A DNA stretch of 64,000 bases from Bacteroidetes Order II. bacterium (GTDB lineage Bacteria > Bacteroidota > Rhodothermia > Rhodothermales > UBA2364). Numbering within the stretch: the first letter of the stretch is position 1; every line of letters starts with the position of its first letter. The notes under the pieces are model-generated. The model was not told the origin of the DNA, did no database searches, and worked only from the letters and a program-made list of their open reading frames with translations. The translations under genes and the position numbers were made by a program. The stretch spans positions 62,001-126,000 of the forward strand of contig JAEUSQ010000065.1 of assembly GCA_016788705.1 (NCBI GenBank). The letters run 5' to 3'. This document shows, piece by piece, positions 8,075 through 16,770 of this stretch.

Positions 8075-8812
8075 CTACAATTCTTTTTCTATCGTTTCAA
8101 GTTTATAATTGCCAAGTCTTAATAATGCCACAATTAGCAAAAGCATAACCGCTGATGTATAATTTTTAGTCGTAAAAAAGCAATGAGCAATATTGTTTCT
8201 TAAATTCATTCCGTTTGCTGTGAACAGAAATTTAAAAAAGGCAATATCGTCTTCAGGAATCAATGCCTTTAGTTTTTCATTATCCAATAATTTGTCGAAA
8301 CCAATCCTTTCTTCTGTACCGTTTTCTTTAATTTCTATTGTTTGAGCACCAATCATTCTGGATAATTCACGTAAAAGACCTTCAAATTTCAATACCAAAC
8401 TGTCTATTGCCAAAATGTAGCCTTGTGGATTATGTTTATTTGTTTTTAAATCAATTTCAGTTTGAACAAAGAAGCTTTGTAATGCTGGAGTAAGTAATTC
8501 AATCCAATTAAATCCTTGTGTTTCTTTGTTAGTGTCCAAATAAGTAAAATCTTGTCCGTACCAAGAATCATTTTTTAAGTAGTTAACTAAACTGTCAAAT
8601 GAAATTTTGCCACTTTTAAATCCTTTTGAAACAACAAGCCCAATATGATTGATAGTAAAATTATTTATATGAAGTGAATAAGGGTTGATAACACCTGATT
8701 TGTTTTTGCTGATGTTTTTATTGATGTCGAAGGTCATTGTAGAAACTAAATCGAGCATAACTGGTCTAATCTCTTCTTTTAAAACACTAGCTTTAGGAAA
8801 CAATGGCTCCAA
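8075..8812 (-). CDS. DUF4209-like protein, C-terminal part (frameshifted from upstream half)
   Basis: The conserved end, RNNIAHCFFTTKNYTSAVMLLL, resembles the DUF4209 signature RNxxAHG near the C-terminus of that family. The open frame continues upstream of position 8812 without a stop, through ALNQWWDFTKKKIDYLIENG, back to a run of nine T (A on the coding strand) at 8907-8915. A -1 shift there joins it to the gene part at 8896-9843, giving a protein of about 589 residues, close to normal DUF4209 length. On its own this piece has only a TTG codon (LEPLFPK) to start from. DUF4209 proteins often occur in defence-rich regions; no biochemical role is known to me. Confidence 0.7.
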   Translation of the reverse strand: MEPLFPKASVLKEEIRPVMLDLVSTMTFDINKNISKNKSGVINPYSLHINNFTINHIGLVVSKGFKSGKISFDSLVNYLKNDSWYGQDFTYLDTNKETQGFNWIELLTPALQSFFVQTEIDLKTNKHNPQGYILAIDSLVLKFEGLLRELSRMIGAQTIEIKENGTEERIGFDKLLDNEKLKALIPEDDIAFFKFLFTANGMNLRNNIAHCFFTTKNYTSAVMLLLIVALLRLGNYKLETIEKEL

Positions 8813-8895
8813 AATAAGATACCCGTATATTTCTTTATCATTTCCGTTTTCAATTAGATAGTCGATTTTTTTCTTTGTAAAATCCCACCATTGAT

Positions 8896-9843
8896 TTAAG
8901 GCTTCATTTTTTTTTCGTCTTTAAGTTCAAATAAAACCTTTTTAAGGTCAATTGTCTTTTTCGCTTGCTCCAATAAAACGGCTGTCTGCTCAATTTTTTC
9001 TTTAATATTCGCTTTCTTATATTCTTCTAAAGCGTTTGTGTAATAATGATGAGCGATAAAACCTTTGTTTTTTTCATTTTCAAGTTGGGAAATATGATAA
9101 TCACCTAATTTTTCGTGAAATTCACTTGGTGAAGTTTTGAGTTTTTGACTTAGTAGAACAAGAAGATTTAGATAACTTTCTAACTCTCTGTCGGTCAAGT
9201 TGCCAATCCTTTTTTTTGAATAATCGAAGAATGTTTGTTTAATCGAAGTATCAATATTTTTCCCATTCTCAACTATAAATTCCATTAGGGAGTATTTGGT
9301 AAAATCATTTAGCTTTTCACTTTCTAATAGCGAAACAAAATATGTGATAATTTCAACTTTTTTATATCCTACTTTTTGGCTTAGAACAAAGAGATTTTTA
9401 AAGTATTTGCCAAAAGAATAGCATTGCAAATTATTATCAACTGAAAACGAAGAATTTATCAAAAGAAACAAATAACTTTCAATTGCTTGTTTGGCAAAAT
9501 CAATGTGTTTTTGTGAGCTTAACCAAAGTAAATGATTGTATTTTGCTTTGTATTTTGGGTTTTGTACTTTGCTTGCTCTTGTTTTGATGTAATCAAAATT
9601 ATCGTCAAATAATTCCAAAGTAGGATAAGCGTTTTCACCTACTTGAAATTTCGGAATTTGTATGCCGTTTTCTATTGCAAAGTCAGCAAAAAATAACTCA
9701 TACGAACAAAGTTTTTTAGTGTTTTCGTTTTCTGACTTATCTCGTAGAGCCGTGATAAATTTATATGTGTCTAATTCCAAATACTGTAATTTAGCATCAT
9801 ATTCAAGGTATTCGTAATATTCATCTAAGTTGTTAAAATCCAT
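8896..9843 (-). CDS. DUF4209-like protein, N-terminal part
   Basis: A 315-residue reading frame rich in Lys, Glu and Tyr with predicted helical content and no motif I recognise on its own. It begins MDFNNLDEYYEY and ends DEKKMKP at a stop just after an A9 run (8907-8915, coding strand). Sliding back one base on this run continues into the conserved DUF4209-like part at 8075-8812, so the two are almost certainly halves of one gene. Either the run is a real mutation or sequencing error, or it supports programmed -1 frameshifting. It starts 4 nt after the SprT gene and is the last gene of cassette C10. Confidence 0.75.
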   Translation of the reverse strand: MDFNNLDEYYEYLEYDAKLQYLELDTYKFITALRDKSENENTKKLCSYELFFADFAIENGIQIPKFQVGENAYPTLELFDDNFDYIKTRASKVQNPKYKAKYNHLLWLSSQKHIDFAKQAIESYLFLLINSSFSVDNNLQCYSFGKYFKNLFVLSQKVGYKKVEIITYFVSLLESEKLNDFTKYSLMEFIVENGKNIDTSIKQTFFDYSKKRIGNLTDRELESYLNLLVLLSQKLKTSPSEFHEKLGDYHISQLENEKNKGFIAHHYYTNALEEYKKANIKEKIEQTAVLLEQAKKTIDLKKVLFELKDEKKMKP

Positions 9844-9847
9844 AAAT

Positions 9848-10390
9848 TTACTTTATTGGAATCGAACCTATAATAGTGTCGTATTTTTCAGTTTGATGCC
9901 ATTTTGCCGTTCTCGTCTTTGAAGATGATTCTTTACTTATGTTTGACTTAAAATTTAAGATTCTTTCTTCAAAAGGTAAGTGCCTACATTTTCCACAAGC
10001 TCTTTTCCCTTTTGGTTTTCTGTGCTTGTAATATATATGATTACAATGAGGGCATTCTGCAACTAATCTACCTATAACAGGGTTTACTATATTTGAATCA
10101 TAACACCTATTACCATCACAACCTATTTCAATTGCTGTTTGTCTCCACACCCAATTATGACCGTTTCTTGGACCAACCAATGCGTGTGCAATTTCGTGTA
10201 AAATCACATTTTTTACAACATTGTAATCATTTAATTGAACCAAGTTTTTTGATAAAGATATTATTCTTGGATTAAAACAACAATAACCAAATCTTCGTTT
10301 TGCACGATCAAATTCAAAACGAAACCGATATTCTAAACCATGTTGCTTCATTAACTCAAGGGCTAATTCTCTTGCGTGTTCTAATTCCAT
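9848..10390 (-). CDS. SprT-like zinc metalloprotease domain protein
   Basis: A 180-residue protein of the SprT/Spartan-like family. The protease motif HEIAH lies at residues 65-69, with the likely third ligand H78 (NGHNWVWR). A zinc ribbon follows, with C113/C116 (CPHC) and C132/C135 (CGKC). Eukaryotic Spartan relatives cleave DNA-protein crosslinks; bacterial SprT proteins are less understood. It lies 12 nt downstream of the giant restriction-type gene and 4 nt upstream of the DUF4209-like gene, within one co-directional operon. A DNA-associated protease beside a restriction-modification enzyme is notable. Family call is secure; role in the operon is inference. Confidence 0.88.
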   Translation of the reverse strand: MELEHARELALELMKQHGLEYRFRFEFDRAKRRFGYCCFNPRIISLSKNLVQLNDYNVVKNVILHEIAHALVGPRNGHNWVWRQTAIEIGCDGNRCYDSNIVNPVIGRLVAECPHCNHIYYKHRKPKGKRACGKCRHLPFEERILNFKSNISKESSSKTRTAKWHQTEKYDTIIGSIPIK

Positions 10391-10402
10391 AAACCCAAAT
10401 TT

Positions 10403-13400
10403 TTACATTGGTTTTATCATTTCTTCTATAAACTCAATTTCTTCATTGCTTAGCTGATACTTTTCGTACAATTGTTTGTCGATTTCTTGTGTCGATTTAC
10501 TCCAGTCTATATCTGAATTATCAGTGAAATTTTGAACGGGTACAAATCGAAATGTTTTTGAAGTTGCATCTTGACTTGCTTTGCCCAAACTATGTTGGAA
10601 TCTCGCAAACTTGGTGGTTAAATATTTCATCAGATTTTTTGCTGATTGCTCGTTTAAATTCAAGTCAACACCAATTACTAAATATGATTCAGTACATATT
10701 GTATTTGGATTTCCTACAAATGAATTAAGGTTGTCATCATTTAGTTCTGTTCCAATATTGTTTGCTCTTGGAGTATAAACCTTGAATCGGTCTATCCATT
10801 TTGTATTTTTAGAAATTTCATCTCTTTCTAAGTATCCAACTTGCTTACCCTTACCATAGCAAATAACAGGATTAGTTAATCTATTTTTTGATTCACGAAA
10901 TTTTTCATCTTTAGTAAAATAGCCTCTAAACCCAAAAGGTCTTAATGATGAAATATGAGATTCAAATGATTCAAAATCTTTATGAGAATTAATTTTATTA
11001 ATCATCTCGATGCCAATACTATGACGAATGAGAATGTCAGAATCATCTGTTTTTAAACTTCGTTCAATCATCTTAGGCGTTAAGTCGTCTTTGTAAGTAA
11101 ACACCTTGGTTAATTCAGTTGAATTATCATACCCTTTATCCCAAAGGAAATAGCAAATTCCGCCTCTTAAATTGATGTTTTGAAAAATTAATTCAGGTTT
11201 AAGGAAATCGTGCAGTTCAGAAATATGAGTATCATTAAGCATTTGGTCTCTAAATTCATTTAATCCTCTACCACCTGCAAACCATCTTGTAGGCATAATC
11301 ATAGCAATGTTACTTGGGCTTAATTGCTTTGCTACATCCACAAATAAATTATAAATTGGTTTGGCACTTGCTTGTGCCCCACCGTCACTTTGCTGATAGG
11401 GCGGATTGCCTACAATTACATTGAACTTCATTTTCTTGTTGTTTATTTTAATGCTTTCTTTTTCAATGATTTGATTGTTTTTGTTTTCATCAATCAAATC
11501 ATAACTGGTGAAGGTTGCTTCTATATTTTTCATATCTAAATCTAGTAATTTATACACTTTTCTGGTAAACTCATACGCAATTTTTGAGGTGGGAATGGAG
11601 TAGAATTTATTGGCGACATCTTTACCAAACTTTTTATACACTGCATACACAAACTCACCTTGTTTGGAAGCAATATCTAAAAGCATTGTATGCTTGTCAA
11701 TGGCTTTGGCTGGCAAACCGTTTATGATTTTGTCGGTAACAAATTCGGGGGTTACAATTTCGGAATCTGATAAGCGACTAAATTTTTTCATAGCATTACT
11801 CGCTCTTTCTATTGGAGAAATTGCGGCATCATTGGCTAATGAGTTAATGTTGTGAATTTTATAATCTAGTTCGCTTAAAATAAATGGGTTGATGTGCTTT
11901 TGAAACAAGTTGAGTATGGTGATTTCAAGACTCAAATTTGAAGCTATTCGCAAATTGTCAGCATTCCCTTTGATGTGGATAATGATTTCTTGTAAGGATT
12001 TAACTCTTGAATTTGTCAAAAATGCAAAAAATAAAATCCTTGCATAATACATAGAAAATTGACCTTTGTAATCATTTACTACTTCATCTTCTTTTGATTT
12101 GGATTTTGCATTTTCTTCATTTTCGTCCGCATTGTCATCATTTGAATCATCAATGTCTATTTCGTCACCTTCGCCTTTTGTTGGTTTTACCTCCAAACCA
12201 CCACGAGAACTTATTTTGTTTTGTCTTTCAATTTCAGCTTTGATTGCTTCAATATCCAACAAAGACATATCAATAGAAATAGTTGTAGCTTCATCAAATA
12301 CGCTTCTACTACTCGAATATTTGCGAACTGCATCCAAAATATCAGCAGGTTGTATTTGTACAATCTTATTGTGGTGCAAAACTACAATGGGAGATATTTC
12401 AAGCTCTTTGCGGATTCGTTCTTCTAATAAACTGTTGCCGTTTTTATCCGTATTTACATTATAAATCTGTGATTTATGTTCCTGCATTTGGAACATTCTG
12501 TTTGGGTTAAAATCAACTAATAAAGTTTGAGGTTTCATATTGAATTTAACCACATCACCATTCGGCTCTTTGAAAATTTTTACGAATTGATTTTGTAATC
12601 GGAAAATTGCCTGATCATATTCTTGTGGTGAAGCAGTATCTTTTAGGTAAAGCATAGTATCCCATTCAGGAACAGTACTACCTGTAAGCATTCTATTTAC
12701 GGTCAAAGTGATTGTTTTTATATTCTCACTTTCACATTTTTTTATTTTGGTTTGAACTGCTTGAGTGTCTTTGAAGTTTTTTTCGTTCTCAACTCCAGAG
12801 ATATTTATGATTTCGTAATGGCTAAGATGTTTAAACTTGTTGCTCTTGATTAATTTCTCCAATGCATCACAAGATGCTCTGTAAGGTAAAACGCAAACAA
12901 GGTGACGGCACATTTTGCCATCTTTCAGTTTGTCGTAGTCCAAGAAACTCAATAAATTTTCATCTGTTTCTGAACCGTCAATGACTTTTAGTAAGTCAAG
13001 AATTTCCTTTTCGTGAATAAATTTTTGATGAAAATTGGTTTTGGTGTCTTTGGTTATAGATTGCGGTCTGAAAAGTTCTGAAAAAGCATAGGTTACACCT
13101 TTCTTTTTCATTTCTTCCATTTTTTTACGTGAGGATTTATTGGGATTAAATGCAAAACGAATCATTTGAGGAAAGCCATAATAAGGATTATCCCATTCTT
13201 TGGTTTCATCTTTATTTAGATTTTCTAAATCCCATTGTTCTTGGTCTTCTGCAATGTTTGTAAATTGATAGAATGCAATAATATCATCACTCGTAAACTC
13301 ACTATTCATCAAAATACGATAAGGAGTTCCCGAAAGATGAATACGAATTTTTGCATTAAAAACTTTATTGGTAATTTCTATATCGTCTAAAGTATTGTCA

Positions 13401-14365
13401 TTCAGCTTTAACTCGCTTTTTATTTCTTTGGCACTTAAATTTTCATCTTTTAAGACTTTACCATACTCAGCTGCTCTTGCTCCAAAATGCGTTTCATCAA
13501 TTAGCAATAAGTCAATTTGATTTTCAAAAACTTCTTTGTGCTTTGATTTAATTTCATCTCCTTGAAGGTCTTGTAATGTTAAAAATAAAACGATTTTTTC
13601 ATTTGCATTCTGCTTTTCGGCAATAATCGTATCGCTTGTCAGAAGAGAAGTACTATCTAAAAAACAAAAACCATCAAACTTAATATGGCTTTCAACCGTT
13701 TTTTTCCATTCTTCTCTTACGTCAGCTTTTGCAGAAACCACAACCACCAATTTTGCATTCATTTCAACTGCACAAGACATTGAGGTAAATGATTTACCAA
13801 AACGCATTACAGCATACATCAGCAAGTTGGTTCTGCCTTTATTTATAGCTTCCTTGAACCGTTTTACTGTTTCCTCTTGATTGGGTCGAAGTGGATAATT
13901 TTCACTTCTCGCATAAGTGTGTGTAATTGGGATATGGCTCTCGTCAAAGCGATAATACTGATATTTTGATTCGTTGTTTTGATGTCCACTTTTTATATCT
14001 TCAATCGCTTCTCGCAGGTCTGCCTTGGTTGCGTTTTCAAAAAACTCATTGGAGTAATATGGGATTCCTTTTAAAGCGTTTGGCTTTAATCTACTTCTGT
14101 TTAACTCGTTTTCAAGAAAAAAGTGAACTGCATAATCTCTAAAAAAAGTTTCGTCATTAACTTTTGCAACATCTTCAAACTTTTTTTCAAGGTTAGGGAA
14201 GTGTTTGCGCCACTCATTTAACCTAATTTCAAGAGGTCGATAGGTATCGCCAACTTTTAGAAAATTTGGTATTGTTTCAGTTGTAAAAGCATAGATTTGA
14301 GGTTCTACTCTTCCAATGATTAAATCGTTAAGTATATCTACATTTATATTGTTAGATTTTGGCAT
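10403..14365 (-). CDS. Single-chain restriction-modification giant: GIY-YIG-like nuclease, SF2 helicase, N6-adenine methyltransferase
   Basis: A 1,320-residue multidomain protein. Residues about 20-130 resemble a GIY-YIG nuclease of the T5orf172 type (IYAFTT...FLKVGDT.RPLEIRLNEW). An SF2 helicase core follows, with Walker A-like MRFGKSFTS, DETH box (LLLIDETHFGAR), motif III SGTPYR and a late helicase part around NRMLTGSTVPEWD. After an acidic linker comes an adenine methyltransferase, with a weak motif I (DIASKQGEF) near 905, motif IV NPPY near 988, and a C-terminal part that may be the target-recognition domain. The order nuclease-helicase-methyltransferase recalls type ISP or type III-like enzymes, but the nuclease type differs. 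It lies 3 nt from the upstream methyltransferase-like gene. Confidence 0.85.
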   Translation of the reverse strand: MPKSNNINVDILNDLIIGRVEPQIYAFTTETIPNFLKVGDTYRPLEIRLNEWRKHFPNLEKKFEDVAKVNDETFFRDYAVHFFLENELNRSRLKPNALKGIPYYSNEFFENATKADLREAIEDIKSGHQNNESKYQYYRFDESHIPITHTYARSENYPLRPNQEETVKRFKEAINKGRTNLLMYAVMRFGKSFTSMSCAVEMNAKLVVVVSAKADVREEWKKTVESHIKFDGFCFLDSTSLLTSDTIIAEKQNANEKIVLFLTLQDLQGDEIKSKHKEVFENQIDLLLIDETHFGARAAEYGKVLKDENLSAKEIKSELKLNDNTLDDIEITNKVFNAKIRIHLSGTPYRILMNSEFTSDDIIAFYQFTNIAEDQEQWDLENLNKDETKEWDNPYYGFPQMIRFAFNPNKSSRKKMEEMKKKGVTYAFSELFRPQSITKDTKTNFHQKFIHEKEILDLLKVIDGSETDENLLSFLDYDKLKDGKMCRHLVCVLPYRASCDALEKLIKSNKFKHLSHYEIINISGVENEKNFKDTQAVQTKIKKCESENIKTITLTVNRMLTGSTVPEWDTMLYLKDTASPQEYDQAIFRLQNQFVKIFKEPNGDVVKFNMKPQTLLVDFNPNRMFQMQEHKSQIYNVNTDKNGNSLLEERIRKELEISPIVVLHHNKIVQIQPADILDAVRKYSSSRSVFDEATTISIDMSLLDIEAIKAEIERQNKISSRGGLEVKPTKGEGDEIDIDDSNDDNADENEENAKSKSKEDEVVNDYKGQFSMYYARILFFAFLTNSRVKSLQEIIIHIKGNADNLRIASNLSLEITILNLFQKHINPFILSELDYKIHNINSLANDAAISPIERASNAMKKFSRLSDSEIVTPEFVTDKIINGLPAKAIDKHTMLLDIASKQGEFVYAVYKKFGKDVANKFYSIPTSKIAYEFTRKVYKLLDLDMKNIEATFTSYDLIDENKNNQIIEKESIKINNKKMKFNVIVGNPPYQQSDGGAQASAKPIYNLFVDVAKQLSPSNIAMIMPTRWFAGGRGLNEFRDQMLNDTHISELHDFLKPELIFQNINLRGGICYFLWDKGYDNSTELTKVFTYKDDLTPKMIERSLKTDDSDILIRHSIGIEMINKINSHKDFESFESHISSLRPFGFRGYFTKDEKFRESKNRLTNPVICYGKGKQVGYLERDEISKNTKWIDRFKVYTPRANNIGTELNDDNLNSFVGNPNTICTESYLVIGVDLNLNEQSAKNLMKYLTTKFARFQHSLGKASQDATSKTFRFVPVQNFTDNSDIDWSKSTQEIDKQLYEKYQLSNEEIEFIEEMIKPM

Positions 14366-14368
14366 AGC

Positions 14369-15349
14369 TTACTTTTCCAAAAGTGATATAAATTTGATAG
14401 GATTTTCTATTCCCCAATCCATAATATTACAATAGATACCATTGTGAAGTTTTATATTTGAGGTTGCACAACCTTTGCACTTCTTGATTTCTGTTTTAGT
14501 TTCAAAAATATCTGAGATTACCATAATTTCATCTTTACAACTATTTGGAATAACGCCTTTCAGACCGTCCATTTGCCAGATATTCCAAGAAATGATTTTT
14601 GCAATTTTTTGTATATTTTCAATCGGTGGTTCAATTTCAAATTTGTAAGTAAAGTTTTCAATGAATGTAACAAGTAATGCTTCACGGGCTAATAACAAAC
14701 TGTCTCCTTGCCATTCAAAACCATAAATATTTTTGTATGCTATTTCAGTTGCTTCTAACCACTCAGTTTTAGATTCCAAATTTTCATTTATAATCCTTAA
14801 TTTTCTGTCTAAAAGTCCTATTCTGTCAAATACTTTAATAGATTTTCCCGTGGTGGTATCATATCTGCTAACCAAATAAGGAGCTTCACCACAAGAGATT
14901 TCCAACCGAGTATCTTGAACATAGTCAAGCCAAGTTTTGCCTTTTGGAAATGTGATTTTATCTTTAGTTGTTTCCCAAGCTTTAGTTTTGTTTTTCAAAA
15001 CTATTTCTTTATTGAAAACACCATCTCTTCCAAACCAAGAATTGTCAACAAGATTGTTTTGTGCATTACATATCCAAGAAGGAGTGAAAACCTCTGCCAT
15101 TTCTTTGGAACGTGATAATTGCAAAACTTTGTCTTTATGAACCCTGGGCATTATTACATTGCCTTTTTCTCCTGTGATTAATTCAGGTAATATTTCAGAA
15201 TTGAATCTGTATGAATCTCCGAAGTGTTCGTAATTGTCTGTCGCCCAAAAAATATTTTTTTGAGTGGTCTGGTCTCGCAGTAGTATTCCGAGAATGTCAG
15301 GATACTTCTCGATTAACTCATTTTCTAATATGTCGACAACTACTTGCAC
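14369..15349 (-). CDS. Methyltransferase-like restriction subunit (EVFTP-type)
   Basis: A 326-residue protein with the EVFTPSW segment found before motif I in many adenine methyltransferases, and a degenerate motif I, LEISCGEAPYLVSRYD. The GLLDRKLR and YGFEWQGDSLLLARE blocks are typical of Bacteroidota proteins annotated as restriction endonuclease subunit M. No NPPY/NPPW motif is seen, so it may be inactive or act as a partner. Four cysteines near the end (KKCKGCATS..NGIYCN) might bind metal. It overlaps the HTH gene by 10 nt and precedes the giant nuclease-helicase-methyltransferase gene by 3 nt, so it probably works with both. Confidence 0.75.
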   Translation of the reverse strand: MQVVVDILENELIEKYPDILGILLRDQTTQKNIFWATDNYEHFGDSYRFNSEILPELITGEKGNVIMPRVHKDKVLQLSRSKEMAEVFTPSWICNAQNNLVDNSWFGRDGVFNKEIVLKNKTKAWETTKDKITFPKGKTWLDYVQDTRLEISCGEAPYLVSRYDTTTGKSIKVFDRIGLLDRKLRIINENLESKTEWLEATEIAYKNIYGFEWQGDSLLLAREALLVTFIENFTYKFEIEPPIENIQKIAKIISWNIWQMDGLKGVIPNSCKDEIMVISDIFETKTEIKKCKGCATSNIKLHNGIYCNIMDWGIENPIKFISLLEK

Positions 15350-15549
15350 TTGTATACTTCTTCGTTAGTTTTTAAAAGTTCTTTTACATCAATATTTAGA
15401 ATGTTCGCTATTTCATAAAGTACTTCAAGTCTTGGTTGTTGTCGATTTTGCACATAACCGTTTACCATATTGTAGCTTTTGCCTAGCTGTTCGGCTAACC
15501 AAGTTTGCTTAATTCCTTTTTCTTCAAGTACTTCTTTAATTCTGTTCAT
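15340..15549 (-). CDS. XRE-family HTH regulator, C-protein-like
   Basis: A 69-residue DNA-binding protein. A Cro/CI-type helix-turn-helix spans about residues 5-58 (IKQTWLAEQLGKSYNMVNGY, then the ANILNIDVKELL ending). Its size and position upstream of restriction-modification genes match controller (C) proteins, which delay nuclease expression until the host is methylated. Its 3' end overlaps the methyltransferase-like gene by 10 nt. It is the first gene of cassette C10, about 208 nt from the cassette junction. That leaves room for a promoter and holds hairpin copy B at 15,667-15,721. Confidence 0.88.
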   Translation of the reverse strand: MNRIKEVLEEKGIKQTWLAEQLGKSYNMVNGYVQNRQQPRLEVLYEIANILNIDVKELLKTNEEVYKCK

Positions 15550-15666
15550 TGTTGTCTAAAGATGTCTAGTCGCAAATTTAGGTTTTATTTTTTCATTATC
15601 TCGTTTTTCAAGATAAAAAATGTTTGAATAATTGTCTAGTTGTCCTGTCAGTGCGTTGGCTAAAAA

Positions 15667-15721
15667 TGGCTCTTTTGGTTTTTTGGGTCGGCTTTTGTGT
15701 TGGGCAAAATCAAATGTGCCA
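15667..15721. repeat. Second-family hairpin, copy B (5' side of cassette C10)
   Basis: Arms TGGCTCTTTTGGTTTT (15667-15682) and CAAAATCAAATGTGCCA (15705-15721) pair with the same kind of internal mismatches (GCTCTTTTG against CAAATGTGC) as the copies at 29,282 and 37,529. It lies upstream of the first gene of C10, next to the att junction. Confidence 0.65.
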
Positions 15722-15744
15722 TTTGTGGGTTGGCTGTCTTTTTA

Positions 15745-15885
15745 CACTGACCGATAACGGTTCTCGGCTTTGCGAAGTGGCGGAGTTTTAGCACAAAAGT
15801 TTATACGATGCACAAATGTTGAATACTGCACAAAAGTTTCTACGAAGCACTTCAGCCGCCATATTGCCAAACCGATGTTAGTGGC
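15745..15885. repeat. attC-like site of cassette C9
   Basis: Leading end of C10, CACTGACCGATAAC (15745-15758), then arms CGGCTTTGCGAAGTGGCGG and CCGCCATATTGCCAAACCG around a loop with repeated AGCACAAA/GCACAAATGTT words. The C9 core GTTAGTGGC (15877-15885) is the exact reverse complement of GCCACTAAC at 16,617-16,625. The match resumes after two mismatches (GTGT). Confidence 0.85.
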
Positions 15886-15905
15886 TGGTGTTCTTCTTTT
15901 AATCG

Positions 15906-16586
15906 TCAAAATCTTTCTTTTGAGTCTCCTAAGTTCCAAATATTACCTTCAAGTTCATACTCCCCAAAAATTCGTTTTGCATCTTCAACAGTCCATTTTG
16001 TCCATTCTGGATTTAGATGATTACCATACCACTTTTTTGAAAAAGCCCAAATTTTCCCAATGGGTTGAATGTCGCCTTTGGGAATATTGTGTCGTTCTGT
16101 CCAACTATCTATTTGTTCTTCATTTTCAAACACCAACATATTGCTACAAGTGTAAATTACATTGTCCCAAGCACTTTTCATTGGTATTGGAAAGTGAATA
16201 AAATAATTCTTTTCTTGAATTTGTCCGTTTACAATATTGATTTCAACTTGTTTTGTTTCTGCTCCGATTGTTGTTGTTATTTTTACGTCTTCGTTAAGAA
16301 GTGCAGCAACTCCCAAAGAACACCAAGCACAATTTCCCCACCATTGTCCTTTTTTTGTTTGTACATAAAAATTTGTTGGGGCTAATGAAAATGGATGAAT
16401 AACCCAAACTTTTGGTTCATTTGGGTGTAACACTACTCCGTGATAGTCTTGCAGTTCATACAGTCCATTTATTACTTGTTCTTTGTCGGCTTGCAAAGTG
16501 TTAGCAAGGTCGTCAACGGTCGGTGCGAAACCTTTGTCAATGATACCTTTGATTATATGATAATGAAGATTTGAATTTGTTACCAT
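15906..16586 (-). CDS. Alkylmercury lyase (MerB)-like protein lacking the catalytic Asp
   Basis: A 226-residue protein. The frame is open for 70 further codons upstream, but M at 16,586 is chosen because the upstream part crosses the att site. An N-terminal winged-helix-like part (10-60) precedes a MerB-like core. That core has AWCSLG with Cys89 at the position of MerB Cys96, and a second cysteine (Cys147, YTCSNMLVF) at the position of Cys159. The MerB aspartate three residues after the first cysteine (C-A-L-D) is replaced by Gly92, so organomercurial cleavage is doubtful. It is the sole gene of cassette C9, ending 20 nt from its att core. Confidence 0.8.
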   Translation of the reverse strand: MVTNSNLHYHIIKGIIDKGFAPTVDDLANTLQADKEQVINGLYELQDYHGVVLHPNEPKVWVIHPFSLAPTNFYVQTKKGQWWGNCAWCSLGVAALLNEDVKITTTIGAETKQVEINIVNGQIQEKNYFIHFPIPMKSAWDNVIYTCSNMLVFENEEQIDSWTERHNIPKGDIQPIGKIWAFSKKWYGNHLNPEWTKWTVEDAKRIFGEYELEGNIWNLGDSKERF

Positions 16587-16616
16587 TTTTTCGCGTTGTT
16601 TGTCTTTCTTACACTT

Positions 16617-16753
16617 GCCACTAACGGTTTGCAGCTTGGCGAAGTGGCGGAAATCGAAGGACAAATGTTCAAATTTAGCACAATATTCAGTAGAATTCCA
16701 AATGTTCAATTTAGCACTGAACCCGCCATTTTGCCAAACTGCTGTTATGCACA
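16617..16753. repeat. attC-like site of cassette C8
   Basis: Leading end of C9, GCCACTAAC (16617-16625). Arms GCAGCTTGGCGAAGTGGCGG (16631-16650) and CCGCCATTTTGCCAAACTGC (16723-16742) form an imperfect stem around a loop with two related TTCAAATTTAGCAC-type words. The C8 core GTTATGCACAGTGCC (16744-16758) matches the reverse complement of GGCATTGTGCATAAC at 19,310-19,324 in 14 of 15 positions. Confidence 0.87.
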
Positions 16754-16770
16754 GTGCCTTTTCGCTCGAT

